Part shown: in pieces, positions 1 through 6,097 of the stretch
How positions within the stretch are numbered: position 1 is the stretch's first letter
Layout: each line of letters opens with the position of its first letter
Translations under genes and position numbers: made by a program
Notes under the pieces: generated by a model
Told to the model about the DNA's origin: nothing
The model's database searches: none
Seen by the model: only the letters and a program-made list of their open reading frames with translations
Assembly: GCA_029986975.1 (NCBI GenBank)
Contig: DALTWR010000026.1
Span: forward strand, 1 to 8,591
Direction: 5' to 3'
DNA from: Methanocorpusculum sp.
GTDB taxonomy: Archaea; Halobacteriota; Methanomicrobia; Methanomicrobiales; Methanocorpusculaceae
DNA: 8,591 bases

Positions 1-1171
1 CGCCTGCCATGCGCGCTGCTGCAATACAGCGTGCTTCGGCACGGGTACGCTCGGAAATCAGCATTGCATCAAGCGCCGGCTCACGGTATCCTTTGGAGAG
101 GCGGGTTTTTACCGCATCTCTTCCGGTCAAATCAACGGCTGCTTCTGCTCCGCGTTCTGCTGTCTCAGACTGCCCCGGTGCAAACAGTTCTCCTGCATCA
201 TCGCGCCACGTAACATCAACCTGATCTGAGCGGTAATGCGGGTTTACCACCGAGTCTGCAACAGAGATGGTAGAACCTGCTTCGAGCATGATTTTACCCG
301 TATAGGCAATCATCGCGCCGTTATCGCCCATATACATTCGCGGGGGCGCCATAAACTTAGCCCCGCGCTCCCCGCACATAACAGCAAGCATATCCTGAAG
401 ACGCTGATTTGCGCCGACACCGCCCACAAGCACAACCTCATCCTTTCCTGTATGCGCGAGGGCACGTTCAGTGACCTCAACGCACATCGCAAATGCTGTC
501 TCCTGAAACGAGTGACAGACATCTTCCATACTGCAGCCGCGAGATGAAGCTTCCTTTGCGGCGCTCATAAGACCTGAGAAGGCCAAATCCATTCCCTTTA
601 CCGTGTAGGGAAGAGGAATGTATTTTCCTTCCTTGGCAAGTTTTTCAATCAGCGGACCTCCCGGATGCGGAAGATTATGGCTGCGGGCAAATTTATCAAG
701 TGCGTTTCCAAGACCGATATCCAGCGTCTCGCCGAAAATCCGGTACTTGCCGTTCAAAAATCCAAGAACCTGTGTGTTTGCGCCTGATGCATAAAGCACT
801 ATGGGGTCTTTGAACTTCGTATACCAGCGTCCGATTTCCACATGTGCAACGCAGTGGTTTACTCCAATCAACGGCACGTTCAGTTTCAAAGCAAGCGTGC
901 GGGCTGCGGTTGCTGCTGTCCTCAGAGACGGACCAAGACCCGGACCTATCGAAAATGCGACTGCGTCAATAGGACCGTTTGCCTCTGAAAGAGCTTTTGA
1001 TACAACATCAGCAGCAACAGCTGCATGATGCTGTGCTGCTTCGCGCGGGTGAATACCTCCGGTTGGTGGAGTGTACGGTGCAGAATGAAGACAGACTAAG
1101 TCTTCGTCAAAAACAGCGGCACTGAAGTTCCATGCTGTCCCTTCAATGCCGAGAACCCTCTTTTCGGGCAT
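1..1171 (-). CDS. kae1-bud32: Kae1-Bud32 fusion: tRNA t6A synthase subunit Kae1 with start of Bud32 kinase (partial)
   Basis: This is the archaeal KEOPS fusion of the Kae1 catalytic subunit, which transfers threonylcarbamoyl to A37 of ANN-decoding tRNAs, and the Bud32 kinase/ATPase. The ATG at 1171 gives MPEKRVLGIEGTAW. Residues 105-111 contain NHCVAH, with metal-binding His106 and His110. An ASGANTQV segment and a GDN motif with Asp283 as a further metal ligand follow, all typical of the ASKHA fold of Kae1. Around residue 345 the Bud32 part begins with GAEAAVDL, then VKTRLSKGYR with the predicted ATP-binding Lys355, then RTRAEAR. The left window edge cuts the gene after about 390 codons; archaeal fusions usually run to about 520-540 residues, so most of the kinase is missing here. 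It starts 13 nt after the S27ae gene and is probably cotranscribed with it. No strong ribosome binding site is visible. Archaeal homologues are often fused in this way, so the fusion is not unusual. Confidence 0.96.
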   Translation of the reverse strand, partial: MPEKRVLGIEGTAWNFSAAVFDEDLVCLHSAPYTPPTGGIHPREAAQHHAAVAADVVSKALSEANGPIDAVAFSIGPGLGPSLRTAATAARTLALKLNVPLIGVNHCVAHVEIGRWYTKFKDPIVLYASGANTQVLGFLNGKYRIFGETLDIGLGNALDKFARSHNLPHPGGPLIEKLAKEGKYIPLPYTVKGMDLAFSGLMSAAKEASSRGCSMEDVCHSFQETAFAMCVEVTERALAHTGKDEVVLVGGVGANQRLQDMLAVMCGERGAKFMAPPRMYMGDNGAMIAYTGKIMLEAGSTISVADSVVNPHYRSDQVDVTWRDDAGELFAPGQSETAERGAEAAVDLTGRDAVKTRLSKGYREPALDAMLISERTRAEARCIAAARMAG

Positions 1172-1184
1172 AGTTGTTGTATAT

Positions 1185-1370
1185 TTATTGCTTGAACTCA
1201 GTGTATCCGCATTTTCCGCATGCGAATCTGTCTTTGTGTTCTGCGAGGAAGACTCCTGCTCCGCAGTTCGGGCAGGTCTTGTGAGTTGCGGTTGCTTTTC
1301 CTTCCTTGTCAACAGTATAGAGTGCACTCCGCTTCGGTGCTTCCTTCTTTGCCGGTTTCTTTGCTGCCAT
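1185..1370 (-). CDS. rps27ae: 30S ribosomal protein S27ae
   Basis: This is a 61-residue zinc-ribbon protein of the small ribosomal subunit. The N-terminal 15 residues are rich in Lys and Ala, and a C4 zinc ribbon is formed by CPNC (Cys33, Cys36) and CGKC (Cys51, Cys54), ending GYTEFKQ, as expected for S27ae. The frame stays open upstream to 1412, but the ATG at 1370 is preferred. It is preceded by a good ribosome binding site (AGAGGAG), gives the usual MAAKK start, and removes an overlap with the end of S24e, leaving a 4-nt gap. The S24e-S27ae-Kae1 order is common in archaea. In eukaryotes the homologue is made fused to ubiquitin; no ubiquitin part is present here. Confidence 0.96.
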   Translation of the reverse strand: MAAKKPAKKEAPKRSALYTVDKEGKATATHKTCPNCGAGVFLAEHKDRFACGKCGYTEFKQ

Positions 1371-1374
1371 GGTT

Positions 1375-1668
1375 TTACTCCTCTGCTGCTGCCTTCGGCT
1401 GTCCGCGTGCAACTATGTACTCGTTCTCGGTTGCTTTAAGAGCTTCTGCAGAGTCATAGACTCTGGCGATACCTGAAATTGCTCTCTGTCCGAAGCGTCC
1501 GCCAAGCGGGGAAAGAACGACGTTCTCAACAGGGGTGTTCTGAAGTGCTGCAATCTTTGCGATTAAGTCCATGCGGGACGGTGTTGCACCGTCATAAGTG
1601 GCGGTGAATGCAAGCTCACTGCGGTTGAGGAGCTCGTTTCTGGTATTAGAGGTGATTTTAATCTCCAT
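1375..1668 (-). CDS. rps24e: 30S ribosomal protein S24e
   Basis: This is a 97-residue small-subunit ribosomal protein of the archaeal/eukaryotic S24e family. It begins [19 protein letters not shown]. Typical S24e segments follow: [12 protein letters not shown], a central [15 protein letters not shown] stretch, and the [15 protein letters not shown] helix. Length matches the archaeal family, about 95-105 residues. Its stop lies 4 nt before the S27ae start, so the two should be cotranslated. A 44-nt gap separates it from the upstream kinase gene, and an A+T-rich TATA-like element in that gap suggests the ribosomal genes may have their own promoter in addition to read-through. The ribosome binding site is weak (AAGGGAT, about 5 nt from the ATG). 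Confidence 0.96.
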   Translation of the reverse strand: MEIKITSNTRNELLNRSELAFTATYDGATPSRMDLIAKIAALQNTPVENVVLSPLGGRFGQRAISGIARVYDSAEALKATENEYIVARGQPKAAAEE

Positions 1669-1696
1669 CGATATCCCTTAATTATTAGTTCGCACT

Positions 1697-1707
1697 CTAT
1701 TTAATAC
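1697..1707 (-). promoter_or_regulatory. Possible TATA box for the S24e-S27ae-Kae1 genes
   Basis: On the minus strand this reads GTATTAAATAG, in the only sizeable gap of the downstream half of the cluster. Its centre is about 34 nt upstream of the S24e ATG. With the usual archaeal spacing of about 25 nt, a transcript would begin roughly 8-10 nt before the start codon. The match is by eye only; read-through from upstream genes is equally possible. Confidence 0.4.
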
Positions 1708-1712
1708 CCACG

Positions 1713-2198
1713 CTATATTGTGGTAAAATGAGCAAGTAAATTATCTGCCAGAGTTCTAAGAGAAGCATTTACTTCGCAAAGAACAGCCCCTTCATCCGGC
1801 TGACCATAGAGAATCAGCCATCCATCCGGCAGAAGACGGATGAGCGGAAGTACTGCTAAGTCTTCTTCGCCCGAGACAAAAACAACAGCCGGATGGTTTC
1901 TGCAGGCATCTTCCAAAACAGAAACAAGTTCGTCGGAAATTGTTCCTGCCGGATTTGTTGCCTGAAAGAGATTCGGATATGATGTATCGAAAACAATCTG
2001 TTTTTCACGCTTGGTAATACCGTCTATGACAGCAATGTCAGGAAGAAATCCTGCATCAACCGCATTTCTGGTAACAACATCTCCTACGGTGCAGAAATTC
2101 CTTCCGTTAAGTTCGGGAACTAATAAAGAAAAATCAGAAAAAAGTCTGCCGAACGGACGCTTAAAAAGACCGCGGCAGTTTTCCGGAAGAAGAAGCAT
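1713..2198 (-). CDS. GTP-dependent dephospho-CoA kinase (DUF359 family)
   Basis: This 161-residue protein matches the archaeal DUF359 family, shown in Thermococcus to phosphorylate dephospho-CoA to CoA with GTP, the last step of CoA synthesis. It is unrelated to bacterial CoaE. Family motifs are visible in order: GDVVT (39-43), PDIAVIDG (53-60), NPAGTIS (82-88), VSGEEDLAVLP (108-118) and YGQPDEGAV (131-139). The acidic residues in the last two motifs and in GDVVT are the likely substrate and metal contacts. Length is normal for the family. The ATG follows directly on the TGA of spt4 with no spacer, and an AAGGT stretch inside spt4 can serve as ribosome binding site, so translational coupling is likely. 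Its place between transcription and ribosomal genes is a recurrent archaeal arrangement, so context supports the call. Confidence 0.92.
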   Translation of the reverse strand: MLLLPENCRGLFKRPFGRLFSDFSLLVPELNGRNFCTVGDVVTRNAVDAGFLPDIAVIDGITKREKQIVFDTSYPNLFQATNPAGTISDELVSVLEDACRNHPAVVFVSGEEDLAVLPLIRLLPDGWLILYGQPDEGAVLCEVNASLRTLADNLLAHFTTI

Positions 2199-2417
2199 TC
2201 AGCGGACCTTAAGAGCGTAGCGTCCGTTATATTCAATGTTCATCTTTTTGGCAACATCAGAGTGGCGTGAGTCGATGATTACCAGATAGCCGAACCACTC
2301 AGTGGTAAGGGCATTTCCCTGACACTCGGGACATACTGTCTTGTCTGCCTCGAGTACTTTATGGCAGTTTCTGCATGCCTGCAGAAGTTTCTTCTGGGAT
2401 GCGCGTTTTGCTGCCAT
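2199..2417 (-). CDS. spt4: Transcription elongation factor Spt4 (RpoE'')
   Basis: This is a 72-residue zinc-finger protein, the archaeal Spt4, formerly called RNA polymerase subunit E''. Spt4 binds Spt5 (NusG-like) and raises polymerase processivity. A C4 zinc finger is formed by CRNC (Cys15, Cys18) and CPEC (Cys29, Cys32). It is followed by the conserved TTEWFGYLVIID strand and the C-terminal NIEYNGRYALKVR. Length is normal for archaea, about 60-75 residues. The ATG directly follows the Rpo7 stop codon with no spacer, and a clear AAGGAG ribosome binding site lies within the end of rpo7. The Rpo7-Spt4 pairing is highly conserved in archaea and fits their shared role in transcription. Confidence 0.96.
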   Translation of the reverse strand: MAAKRASQKKLLQACRNCHKVLEADKTVCPECQGNALTTEWFGYLVIIDSRHSDVAKKMNIEYNGRYALKVR

Positions 2418-2996
2418 TTACTTTTTCTCCTTCTTCTTACCGGACTCTTCTTTTTCCTTCTCTTCTTTAAGCCAGTCTAATGTTCCAAGACCGGGCTGGC
2501 GCATAGTAAGACCAATCTTTGACTCACGCGGGTCGCGTTCATTTAAGGATAATGCGACAACACGCGCGCGCACAGTATCTCCGACACCCACGTGACGACC
2601 TGATTCTTTGCAGACAAGACGTGAGTTTTTCTCATCATAATCGATGTACTCATCGGAAATCTGACTCATGTGAAGCATTGCATCAATAGGTCCTAATGAA
2701 ATGAATGCGCCAAAACTGGTTGTTTCGACAACAACACCTTCAACAATTTCCTGCAGGTCGAGACGAAGAACAACAGCTTCAAAGTCAACGTCGTAATATA
2801 CTCCGCCGTCGCTGTAAACAATTTCACCTTCGCCGACACGGTTAACGCCGGTAACAGCGATGAAAATGCCCATCTCTTTGTCGATGCTGCCTTCAAACTG
2901 TTCCTGCAGTTCGTCCAGAATTACGGTGTTTAAGTCGTCACCCATTTTCTCAGGGGGAACTCTGACTTTATCATTTAATTTCAGTTTGTAATACAT
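2418..2996 (-). CDS. rpo7: DNA-directed RNA polymerase subunit Rpo7 (RpoE')
   Basis: This 192-residue protein is the archaeal counterpart of eukaryotic Rpb7. With Rpo4 it forms the polymerase stalk, which binds emerging RNA and assists open-complex formation and termination. Residues 1-78 form the N-terminal Rpb7 domain, starting MYYKLKLNDKVRVPPEKMG. Residues about 82-166 form an S1/OB RNA-binding domain containing GVVVETTSFGAFISLGPIDAMLHMSQI and the VGDTVRARVV strand. The last 17 residues are an unusually dense run of Lys and Glu, probably a flexible charged tail; such tails vary between species. The gene begins 9 nt after the PIN protein stop and has no strong ribosome binding site, so it is probably translated by coupling. 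The Rpo4 partner is not in this window. Confidence 0.96.
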   Translation of the reverse strand: MYYKLKLNDKVRVPPEKMGDDLNTVILDELQEQFEGSIDKEMGIFIAVTGVNRVGEGEIVYSDGGVYYDVDFEAVVLRLDLQEIVEGVVVETTSFGAFISLGPIDAMLHMSQISDEYIDYDEKNSRLVCKESGRHVGVGDTVRARVVALSLNERDPRESKIGLTMRQPGLGTLDWLKEEKEKEESGKKKEKK

Positions 2997-3005
2997 ACTA
3001 TCAGT

Positions 3006-3386
3006 CTATTTTCCAATCAGCTCCAACCTGCTTCGTGAACGCAGAACGACAACAGGTATCCTCTTATCTAAGAGTTTTTTCCGCAGTGCTTTATCATTTG
3101 TAACTACAACAGCATTAAACTCTTCTGCTCGTTTGACAACTTTATCATCTACGGCTATGTCCTCGTCAAGTTCCGGAATAAGCGTGCAGCGAGCCGCTAC
3201 GGTCAATCCGAAGCGTGCAGCGGCCGGATTTCTCCCGCTGCCGTTGGTTAAACCGCGCAGTTCTCCAACAACTTCAGCAGGTACGAGCGCATCGTATGCT
3301 CCGAGAAGTTCGGTAAGACCTCCGAAGAGATCTGTGCCGAATTCCAACGGCATCATCAAAGCATTCGTATCCAGGATTACCTTTAC
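3006..3386 (-). CDS. PIN-domain (COG1412/Fcf1-like) putative nuclease with non-standard start
   Basis: This is a small PIN-domain protein, a fold shared with VapC toxins and the rRNA-processing nucleases Fcf1 and Utp23. Its position between aIF2 gamma and Rpo7 matches the archaeal COG1412 family, whose target is unproven but may be rRNA. Counting from a GTA codon at 3386-3384, the frame reads [13 protein letters not shown]. It has the metal-binding acids expected of PIN domains: Asp6 (LDTN), Glu42 (VVGELRGL), Asp80/Asp81 ([11 protein letters not shown]) and Asp98 (VTNDKALR). The total would be 126 residues, normal for the family. No ATG, GTG or TTG occurs in the frame until TTG at 3359, which would delete Asp6 and the first beta strand. 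The conserved start is therefore a GTA overlapping the aIF2 gamma stop as GTAA, or a CTG at 3392. The family is sure; the start codon is not. Confidence 0.85.
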   Translation of the reverse strand, partial: VKVILDTNALMMPLEFGTDLFGGLTELLGAYDALVPAEVVGELRGLTNGSGRNPAAARFGLTVAARCTLIPELDEDIAVDDKVVKRAEEFNAVVVTNDKALRKKLLDKRIPVVVLRSRSRLELIGK

Positions 3387-4609
3387 TCGCAGAGAATTCC
3401 CATCCCGATTAAACGCCAGCGGCCGCCAACCTGCCGGCTGATTGCAATGCGGGCACCGGCTTCTGCACAGACAGGGCGTTTGAGAATGACTTCAACAATA
3501 TTTTTCTTTGAAGACATTACAACACCGACAGTAACTGCAGTTCCAACTGACAGCATCAGCGGTTCTTTTATGCGCAAGGGTTCGATATGCAGCTCTGATG
3601 CAGAACCAACTACGCGGTCCATGAGTTTTACCTCAAACTTCAGTTTGTCCCAGACGGGCGGAAGTTCTCCGGCAATACCTGCAACCTGACCTACCAGAGT
3701 GTCGCTTTTGGTAATCGCCGGGTCGAGCTTGGTTCCGATTGCTGCAAGACCTCCCGGGGTTGCAACAGAAACTTTGCGGGATGCCTTGTTCATTGAGGTA
3801 ATCTTAGTGGTAATCGGTTCCCAGCGTGCTTTGTTTTCGGCAATGTACTGTCTTCCCGGACGGATTTCAATGTCGTCTCCTTCATGGAATTCACCGCAGA
3901 TAAGAGAACCTCCAATGACTCCCCCTTTAATGTCTTTCCAGGAACTTCCCGGCTTGTTTACATCAAAGGAACGGGCAATAAGCATAACAGGACTTGCTGT
4001 TGTATCGCGGTCTTCGTTTGGAATGGTGTCATTCAGTGCTTCTAAGAGCATGCTGAAGTTGATTCCTTTCTGCGCAGATACGGGGATGATGGGGGCGTTT
4101 TCTGCGATGGTTCCTTTTACAAATGCCTTAATCTGTTTGTAGTTTTCAAGCGCCTGTTTCTGCGGGACAACATCGATTTTGTTTTGAACAATGACAATCT
4201 TTTTGATGCCGGTAAGTTCCAATGCCATCAGATGTTCTTTCGTCTGCGGCTGGGGACACTGCTCGTTTGCGGCAATCACAAGCATCGCGCCGTCCATAAT
4301 TGCAGAACCTGAAAGCATTGTTGCCATCAGTGTTTCATGCCCCGGGGCATCAACGAAGGAAACCGAACGGATAAGTTCTGTTTTTCCGCCGCATTTGGGA
4401 CAGGTGTCTGTGAGCTGCCACATTTTGCACTTTTTACAGTAATAGAAGGCAGCGTCTGCATACCCTAAGCGGATAGAAATACCGCGCTTGAGTTCTTCGC
4501 TGTGACGGTCAGTCCACGAACCTGTCAGCTGACCGACAAGTGTTGTTTTACCATGGTCAACGTGACCTACAACACCGATATTTACGTTAGGAATACTTGG
4601 GTCGCTCAA
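3383..4609 (-). CDS. eif2g: Translation initiation factor aIF2, gamma subunit (GTPase)
   Basis: This 408-residue protein is the GTPase core of archaeal aIF2, which carries initiator Met-tRNA to the small ribosomal subunit. The GTPase domain shows G1 GHVDHGKT (15-22), a switch region with [14 protein letters not shown]3 DAPGHE (87-92), G4 NKID (143-146) and G5 SAQKG (178-182). A C4 zinc knuckle is formed by Cys58, Cys61, Cys70 and Cys73, a hallmark of the gamma subunit. Two beta-barrel domains follow, from about 205 and about 320, ending [12 protein letters not shown]. Length is normal. The start is a TTG at 4609: a TGA lies three codons upstream in frame, and no ATG occurs before the P-loop, so a rare start is forced. 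An AGAGG motif lies about 10 nt upstream. Alpha and beta subunits are not in the window. Confidence 0.97.
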   Translation of the reverse strand: MSDPSIPNVNIGVVGHVDHGKTTLVGQLTGSWTDRHSEELKRGISIRLGYADAAFYYCKKCKMWQLTDTCPKCGGKTELIRSVSFVDAPGHETLMATMLSGSAIMDGAMLVIAANEQCPQPQTKEHLMALELTGIKKIVIVQNKIDVVPQKQALENYKQIKAFVKGTIAENAPIIPVSAQKGINFSMLLEALNDTIPNEDRDTTASPVMLIARSFDVNKPGSSWKDIKGGVIGGSLICGEFHEGDDIEIRPGRQYIAENKARWEPITTKITSMNKASRKVSVATPGGLAAIGTKLDPAITKSDTLVGQVAGIAGELPPVWDKLKFEVKLMDRVVGSASELHIEPLRIKEPLMLSVGTAVTVGVVMSSKKNIVEVILKRPVCAEAGARIAISRQVGGRWRLIGMGILCE

Positions 4610-4614
4610 ATTAT

Positions 4615-4627
4615 TTCAGCCTCTGAA
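4615..4627 (-). promoter_or_regulatory. Ribosome binding site of aIF2 gamma within a small hairpin
   Basis: On the minus strand TTCAG-AGG-CTGAA forms a 5-bp stem with a 3-nt loop. The AGAGG ribosome-binding sequence of the TTG-started aIF2 gamma gene falls in the loop and the adjoining stem. The hairpin ends 5 nt before the TTG. It matters only if the transcript starts upstream of it. A TATA-like stretch at 4630-4641 would put the transcript start inside or just after it, so the role is uncertain. Confidence 0.3.
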
Positions 4628-4629
4628 TT

Positions 4630-4641
4630 TTTATGTATTTT
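4630..4641 (-). promoter_or_regulatory. Possible TATA box upstream of aIF2 gamma
   Basis: The minus strand reads AAATACATAAAA in the 70-nt gap between the DUF2098-like gene and aIF2 gamma. About 25 nt downstream lies the TTG start, so a transcript from here would be almost leaderless. This sits poorly with a TTG start, so transcription may instead come mainly from further upstream. Weak, by-eye call. Confidence 0.3.
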
Positions 4642-4679
4642 TCCTGTATGTTGCGTTCAAAGATAACTTTTCAGTCTGT

Positions 4680-4961
4680 TTATCCGCCGCCTTCGCAGCT
4701 GTTGTCAACAGAAAGCCATGCGGATTCACGAATTGCCTGCATTCTTGCCTGCTCTTCTGCGGTCTCTTTTCTGATGTTTCTGTCCTTTTTCACACTGCGT
4801 ACAGTTTCAGCGATTTCTACTAACTGGTCAACGCGGTACAAAAGACCGGTCGTATCCAGTTCAGCATAGACTGCGCCCTCACTTTCCATGAGAGATACTA
4901 TTTTTCCAACAGTACCCGTACGTGAGTAGCGTACGGTTTGACCTGGTGCAAAGTCAGTCAT
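4680..4961 (-). CDS. DUF2098-like small archaeal protein, function unknown
   Basis: This is a 93-residue soluble protein that resembles the DUF2098 family of methanogens; its function is unknown. The chosen ATG at 4961 gives MTDFAPGQTVRYSRTGTVGKIV, a start typical of a small SH3/KOW-like beta barrel. ELDTTGLLYRVDQLVEI follows, then a charged helix (VRSVKKDRNIRKETAEEQARMQ) and a glycine-rich end. The frame stays open to 5072, but the extra 37 residues (rich in His, Ile and Phe) look like translated intergenic DNA and include the divergent promoter region, so I reject that longer start. It is the first gene of the minus-strand half, 70 nt upstream of aIF2 gamma. The family name is recalled from sequence style and is less certain than the existence of the gene. 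Confidence 0.72.
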   Translation of the reverse strand: MTDFAPGQTVRYSRTGTVGKIVSLMESEGAVYAELDTTGLLYRVDQLVEIAETVRSVKKDRNIRKETAEEQARMQAIRESAWLSVDNSCEGGG

Positions 4962-4988
4962 CCTGTATATTATTTTGGTGTGAAAATG

Positions 4989-4996
4989 GATAAAGG
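4989..4996 (-). promoter_or_regulatory. Possible TATA box for the DUF2098-like gene
   Basis: The minus strand reads CCTTTATC, with its centre about 31 nt upstream of the ATG at 4961. The expected transcript start would lie about 6 nt before the ATG, giving a nearly leaderless message. A second A+T-rich run, AATAATATA around 4970, is too close to the ATG to act as its TATA box. By-eye match only. Confidence 0.35.
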
Positions 4997-5048
4997 TGTG
5001 GTAAAGATGAGATGCGGCTCTCTTTACTTCCGCGATTTCAGGATGGCA

Positions 5049-5073
5049 ATTGATTAAGCTGTTTCTAATCAAT
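5049..5073. promoter_or_regulatory. Perfect 8-bp inverted repeat, candidate operator
   Basis: ATTGATTA at 5049-5056 and TAATCAAT at 5066-5073 form a perfect inverted repeat with a 9-nt spacer, so the half-sites are centred 17 bp apart. This is the geometry expected for a dimeric helix-turn-helix regulator. It lies between the two divergent candidate TATA boxes, 13 bp upstream of the one serving the plus-strand gene and about 50 bp from the one serving the minus-strand gene. The site is upstream of the likely transcript starts, so it is more likely to act as DNA than as an RNA hairpin. No regulator gene is nearby. Confidence 0.45.
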
Positions 5074-5085
5074 CATAAGCGCTTT

Positions 5086-5092
5086 CTTTATC
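5086..5092 (+). promoter_or_regulatory. Candidate TATA box for the 5131 gene
   Basis: CTTTATC lies in a pyrimidine-rich setting 45 bp upstream of the ATG at 5131. With archaeal spacing the transcript would begin near 5114, leaving a short leader that contains the ribosome binding site AAGGT at 5119-5123, 7 nt before the ATG. The ordered TATA box, leader, ribosome binding site and ATG support both the promoter and the choice of start. Confidence 0.45.
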
Positions 5093-5130
5093 ACTTTTCA
5101 ACTCAAACAATTAACTATAAGGTATCTATC

Positions 5131-5499
5131 ATGACATCTACTCTTACGCCGAAAGCAGCACTTCTGCAGTACCACATGGCAGAACGTCTGAAACTTGATA
5201 TAATGATGCTTGCTCATCAGCTGACCACAGTCCAGACTCTGAAAAAAGAAGACAAACCCGGAGCAAAATACATGCTTGCAACCCTTCTTGACATTTTAAA
5301 TGCAGACATGAGAGATGCAGCAAACACTACCGGCTGTCAGGACTTTGCTGCAGCAGCTGACGGTATTGATGAAGTACTTACTCTCATTGCAACAAACCAG
5401 TTCGGCATTGCATCAGACAAATGCGGCGAAGCTATGGTTCCGGTAACAACAGCAGCAGCAGATGCATACGCAGTTCTTTCTGCTGAAGGACTTCTTTAA
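5131..5499 (+). CDS. Small all-helical protein of unknown function
   Basis: I do not recognise this 122-residue protein. It is predicted soluble and almost entirely helical, with helices near residues 6-38, 43-66, 70-90 and 95-119, which would suit a four-helix bundle. There is no signal peptide or membrane segment, and only two cysteines (69 and 98), far apart. The ATG at 5131 is chosen over an upstream in-frame start at 5050 because it has an AAGGT ribosome binding site and because the extra 27 residues overlap the operator and TATA elements. All 22 alanine codons are GCA (17) or GCT (5), with no GCG or GCC, unlike the genes downstream; this bias may indicate high expression. A nitroreductase gene follows after 23 nt on the same strand, so the two are probably cotranscribed and may share a redox or stress role. 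That last point is inference. Confidence 0.8.
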   Translation: MTSTLTPKAALLQYHMAERLKLDIMMLAHQLTTVQTLKKEDKPGAKYMLATLLDILNADMRDAANTTGCQDFAAAADGIDEVLTLIATNQFGIASDKCGEAMVPVTTAAADAYAVLSAEGLL

Positions 5500-5522
5500 A
5501 AAAATCACCCTCAGGAAATACT

Positions 5523-6059
5523 ATGGATCCTTCGGAATTTCAGTCATTTCTTGCATCAAGACGCTCTGTAAGGGAGTATGATGAAGCAGCAGGCATTACT
5601 GCTGAAGAAAAAGACTACATCTTATCAGCAGCATCGACGTGTCCCACTGCCGGAAATCTTGAGGCATGGGATGTTGTCATCGTGTCTGATGAAGGACAGC
5701 TTGAGATGCTTTCTGATGCGGCGGGAGGTCAGCGCCAGATGCTTGATGCAGGGTGTGCATTTGTTGTCTGCGCGAATTACATCCGTTCCATGTCGCGCTA
5801 TGGTGAGCGCGGCATTCTGTATGCAGTACAGGATGCCACTATTGCTGCAACATATATGATGCTTGCAGCGCATGCTATCCGTCTTCATACCTGCTGGATG
5901 GGGGCGTTTGATGAAGCGCAGGTAAAAGAGGTGCTTGAACTTCCGGCGCATGTACGGCCTGTTGCTATTCTTTCAGTGGGATTCGGTTCTCTTCCGCCAT
6001 CATCTCCGGAACGTATGAATCCGGAAGAACACGCCCACTATGATGTGTGGGATAACTAA
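5523..6059 (+). CDS. Nitroreductase-family FMN oxidoreductase
   Basis: This 178-residue protein belongs to the nitroreductase superfamily, flavoenzymes that use FMN and NAD(P)H; the substrate cannot be read from the sequence. Visible family motifs are RRSVREYD (13-20), which contacts the FMN phosphate, CPTAGNLEAW (40-49), equivalent to the usual PSAGN-Q-W segment, QDATIAATYMMLAA (103-116), CWMGAF (124-129), and the VAILSVGFG strand (147-155). Cys40 sits where Ala is common in relatives. Length is normal for the short archaeal members, and no ferredoxin domain is fused. The ATG at 5523 has an AGGAAAT ribosome binding site. It lies 23 nt after the unknown helical protein, likely in one operon under the 5086 promoter. 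A T-rich stretch just after the stop probably ends the transcript. Confidence 0.9.
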   Translation: MDPSEFQSFLASRRSVREYDEAAGITAEEKDYILSAASTCPTAGNLEAWDVVIVSDEGQLEMLSDAAGGQRQMLDAGCAFVVCANYIRSMSRYGERGILYAVQDATIAATYMMLAAHAIRLHTCWMGAFDEAQVKEVLELPAHVRPVAILSVGFGSLPPSSPERMNPEEHAHYDVWDN

Positions 6060-6070
6060 TCTCTTTTTTC
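6060..6070 (+). terminator. T-rich terminator of the nitroreductase operon
   Basis: A run of six T residues within a pyrimidine tract starts directly after the nitroreductase stop codon. Archaeal termination often relies on such oligo-T runs without a hairpin. It lies between convergent genes (the nitroreductase and the tRNA), where termination is expected. Confidence 0.45.
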
Positions 6071-6087
6071 CTCAGATAATTTCTTTC

Positions 6088-6092
6088 AAAAA
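6088..6092 (-). terminator. Oligo-T terminator of the tRNA gene
   Basis: Five T residues on the minus strand begin 5 nt after the tRNA 3' end, a common archaeal tRNA gene ending. It is short, so termination may be partial. Confidence 0.35.
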
Positions 6093-6097
6093 CGTAA

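Noticed and set aside
236..1028. Plus-strand open frames of 103 and 75 residues.
   Set aside because: Both are antisense to Kae1, which has intact metal-binding and ASKHA motifs across the region.
1371..1412. A longer N-terminus for S27ae.
   Set aside because: It would overlap S24e by 38 nt; the ATG at 1370 has a strong ribosome binding site and gives the usual family start.
3006..3386. The PIN gene as part of a VapBC toxin-antitoxin pair.
   Set aside because: No antitoxin gene is adjacent; the neighbours are aIF2 gamma and Rpo7, the usual setting of the housekeeping COG1412 family.
3699..4142. A 147-residue open frame on the plus strand.
   Set aside because: It lies wholly opposite the aIF2 gamma gene, whose GTPase motifs are clear, and has no recognisable domain or ribosome binding site.
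4962..5072. A longer N-terminus for the DUF2098-like protein.
   Set aside because: The added residues look like translated intergenic DNA, and the barrel-like domain starts at the internal ATG.
5050..5130. A longer N-terminus for the helical protein.
   Set aside because: The added codons cover the operator-like repeat and the TATA box, and the ATG at 5131 has its own ribosome binding site.
5625..5951. A 108-residue minus-strand frame.
   Set aside because: It is antisense to the nitroreductase; its composition (many Arg, His and Cys) is typical of a shadow frame.
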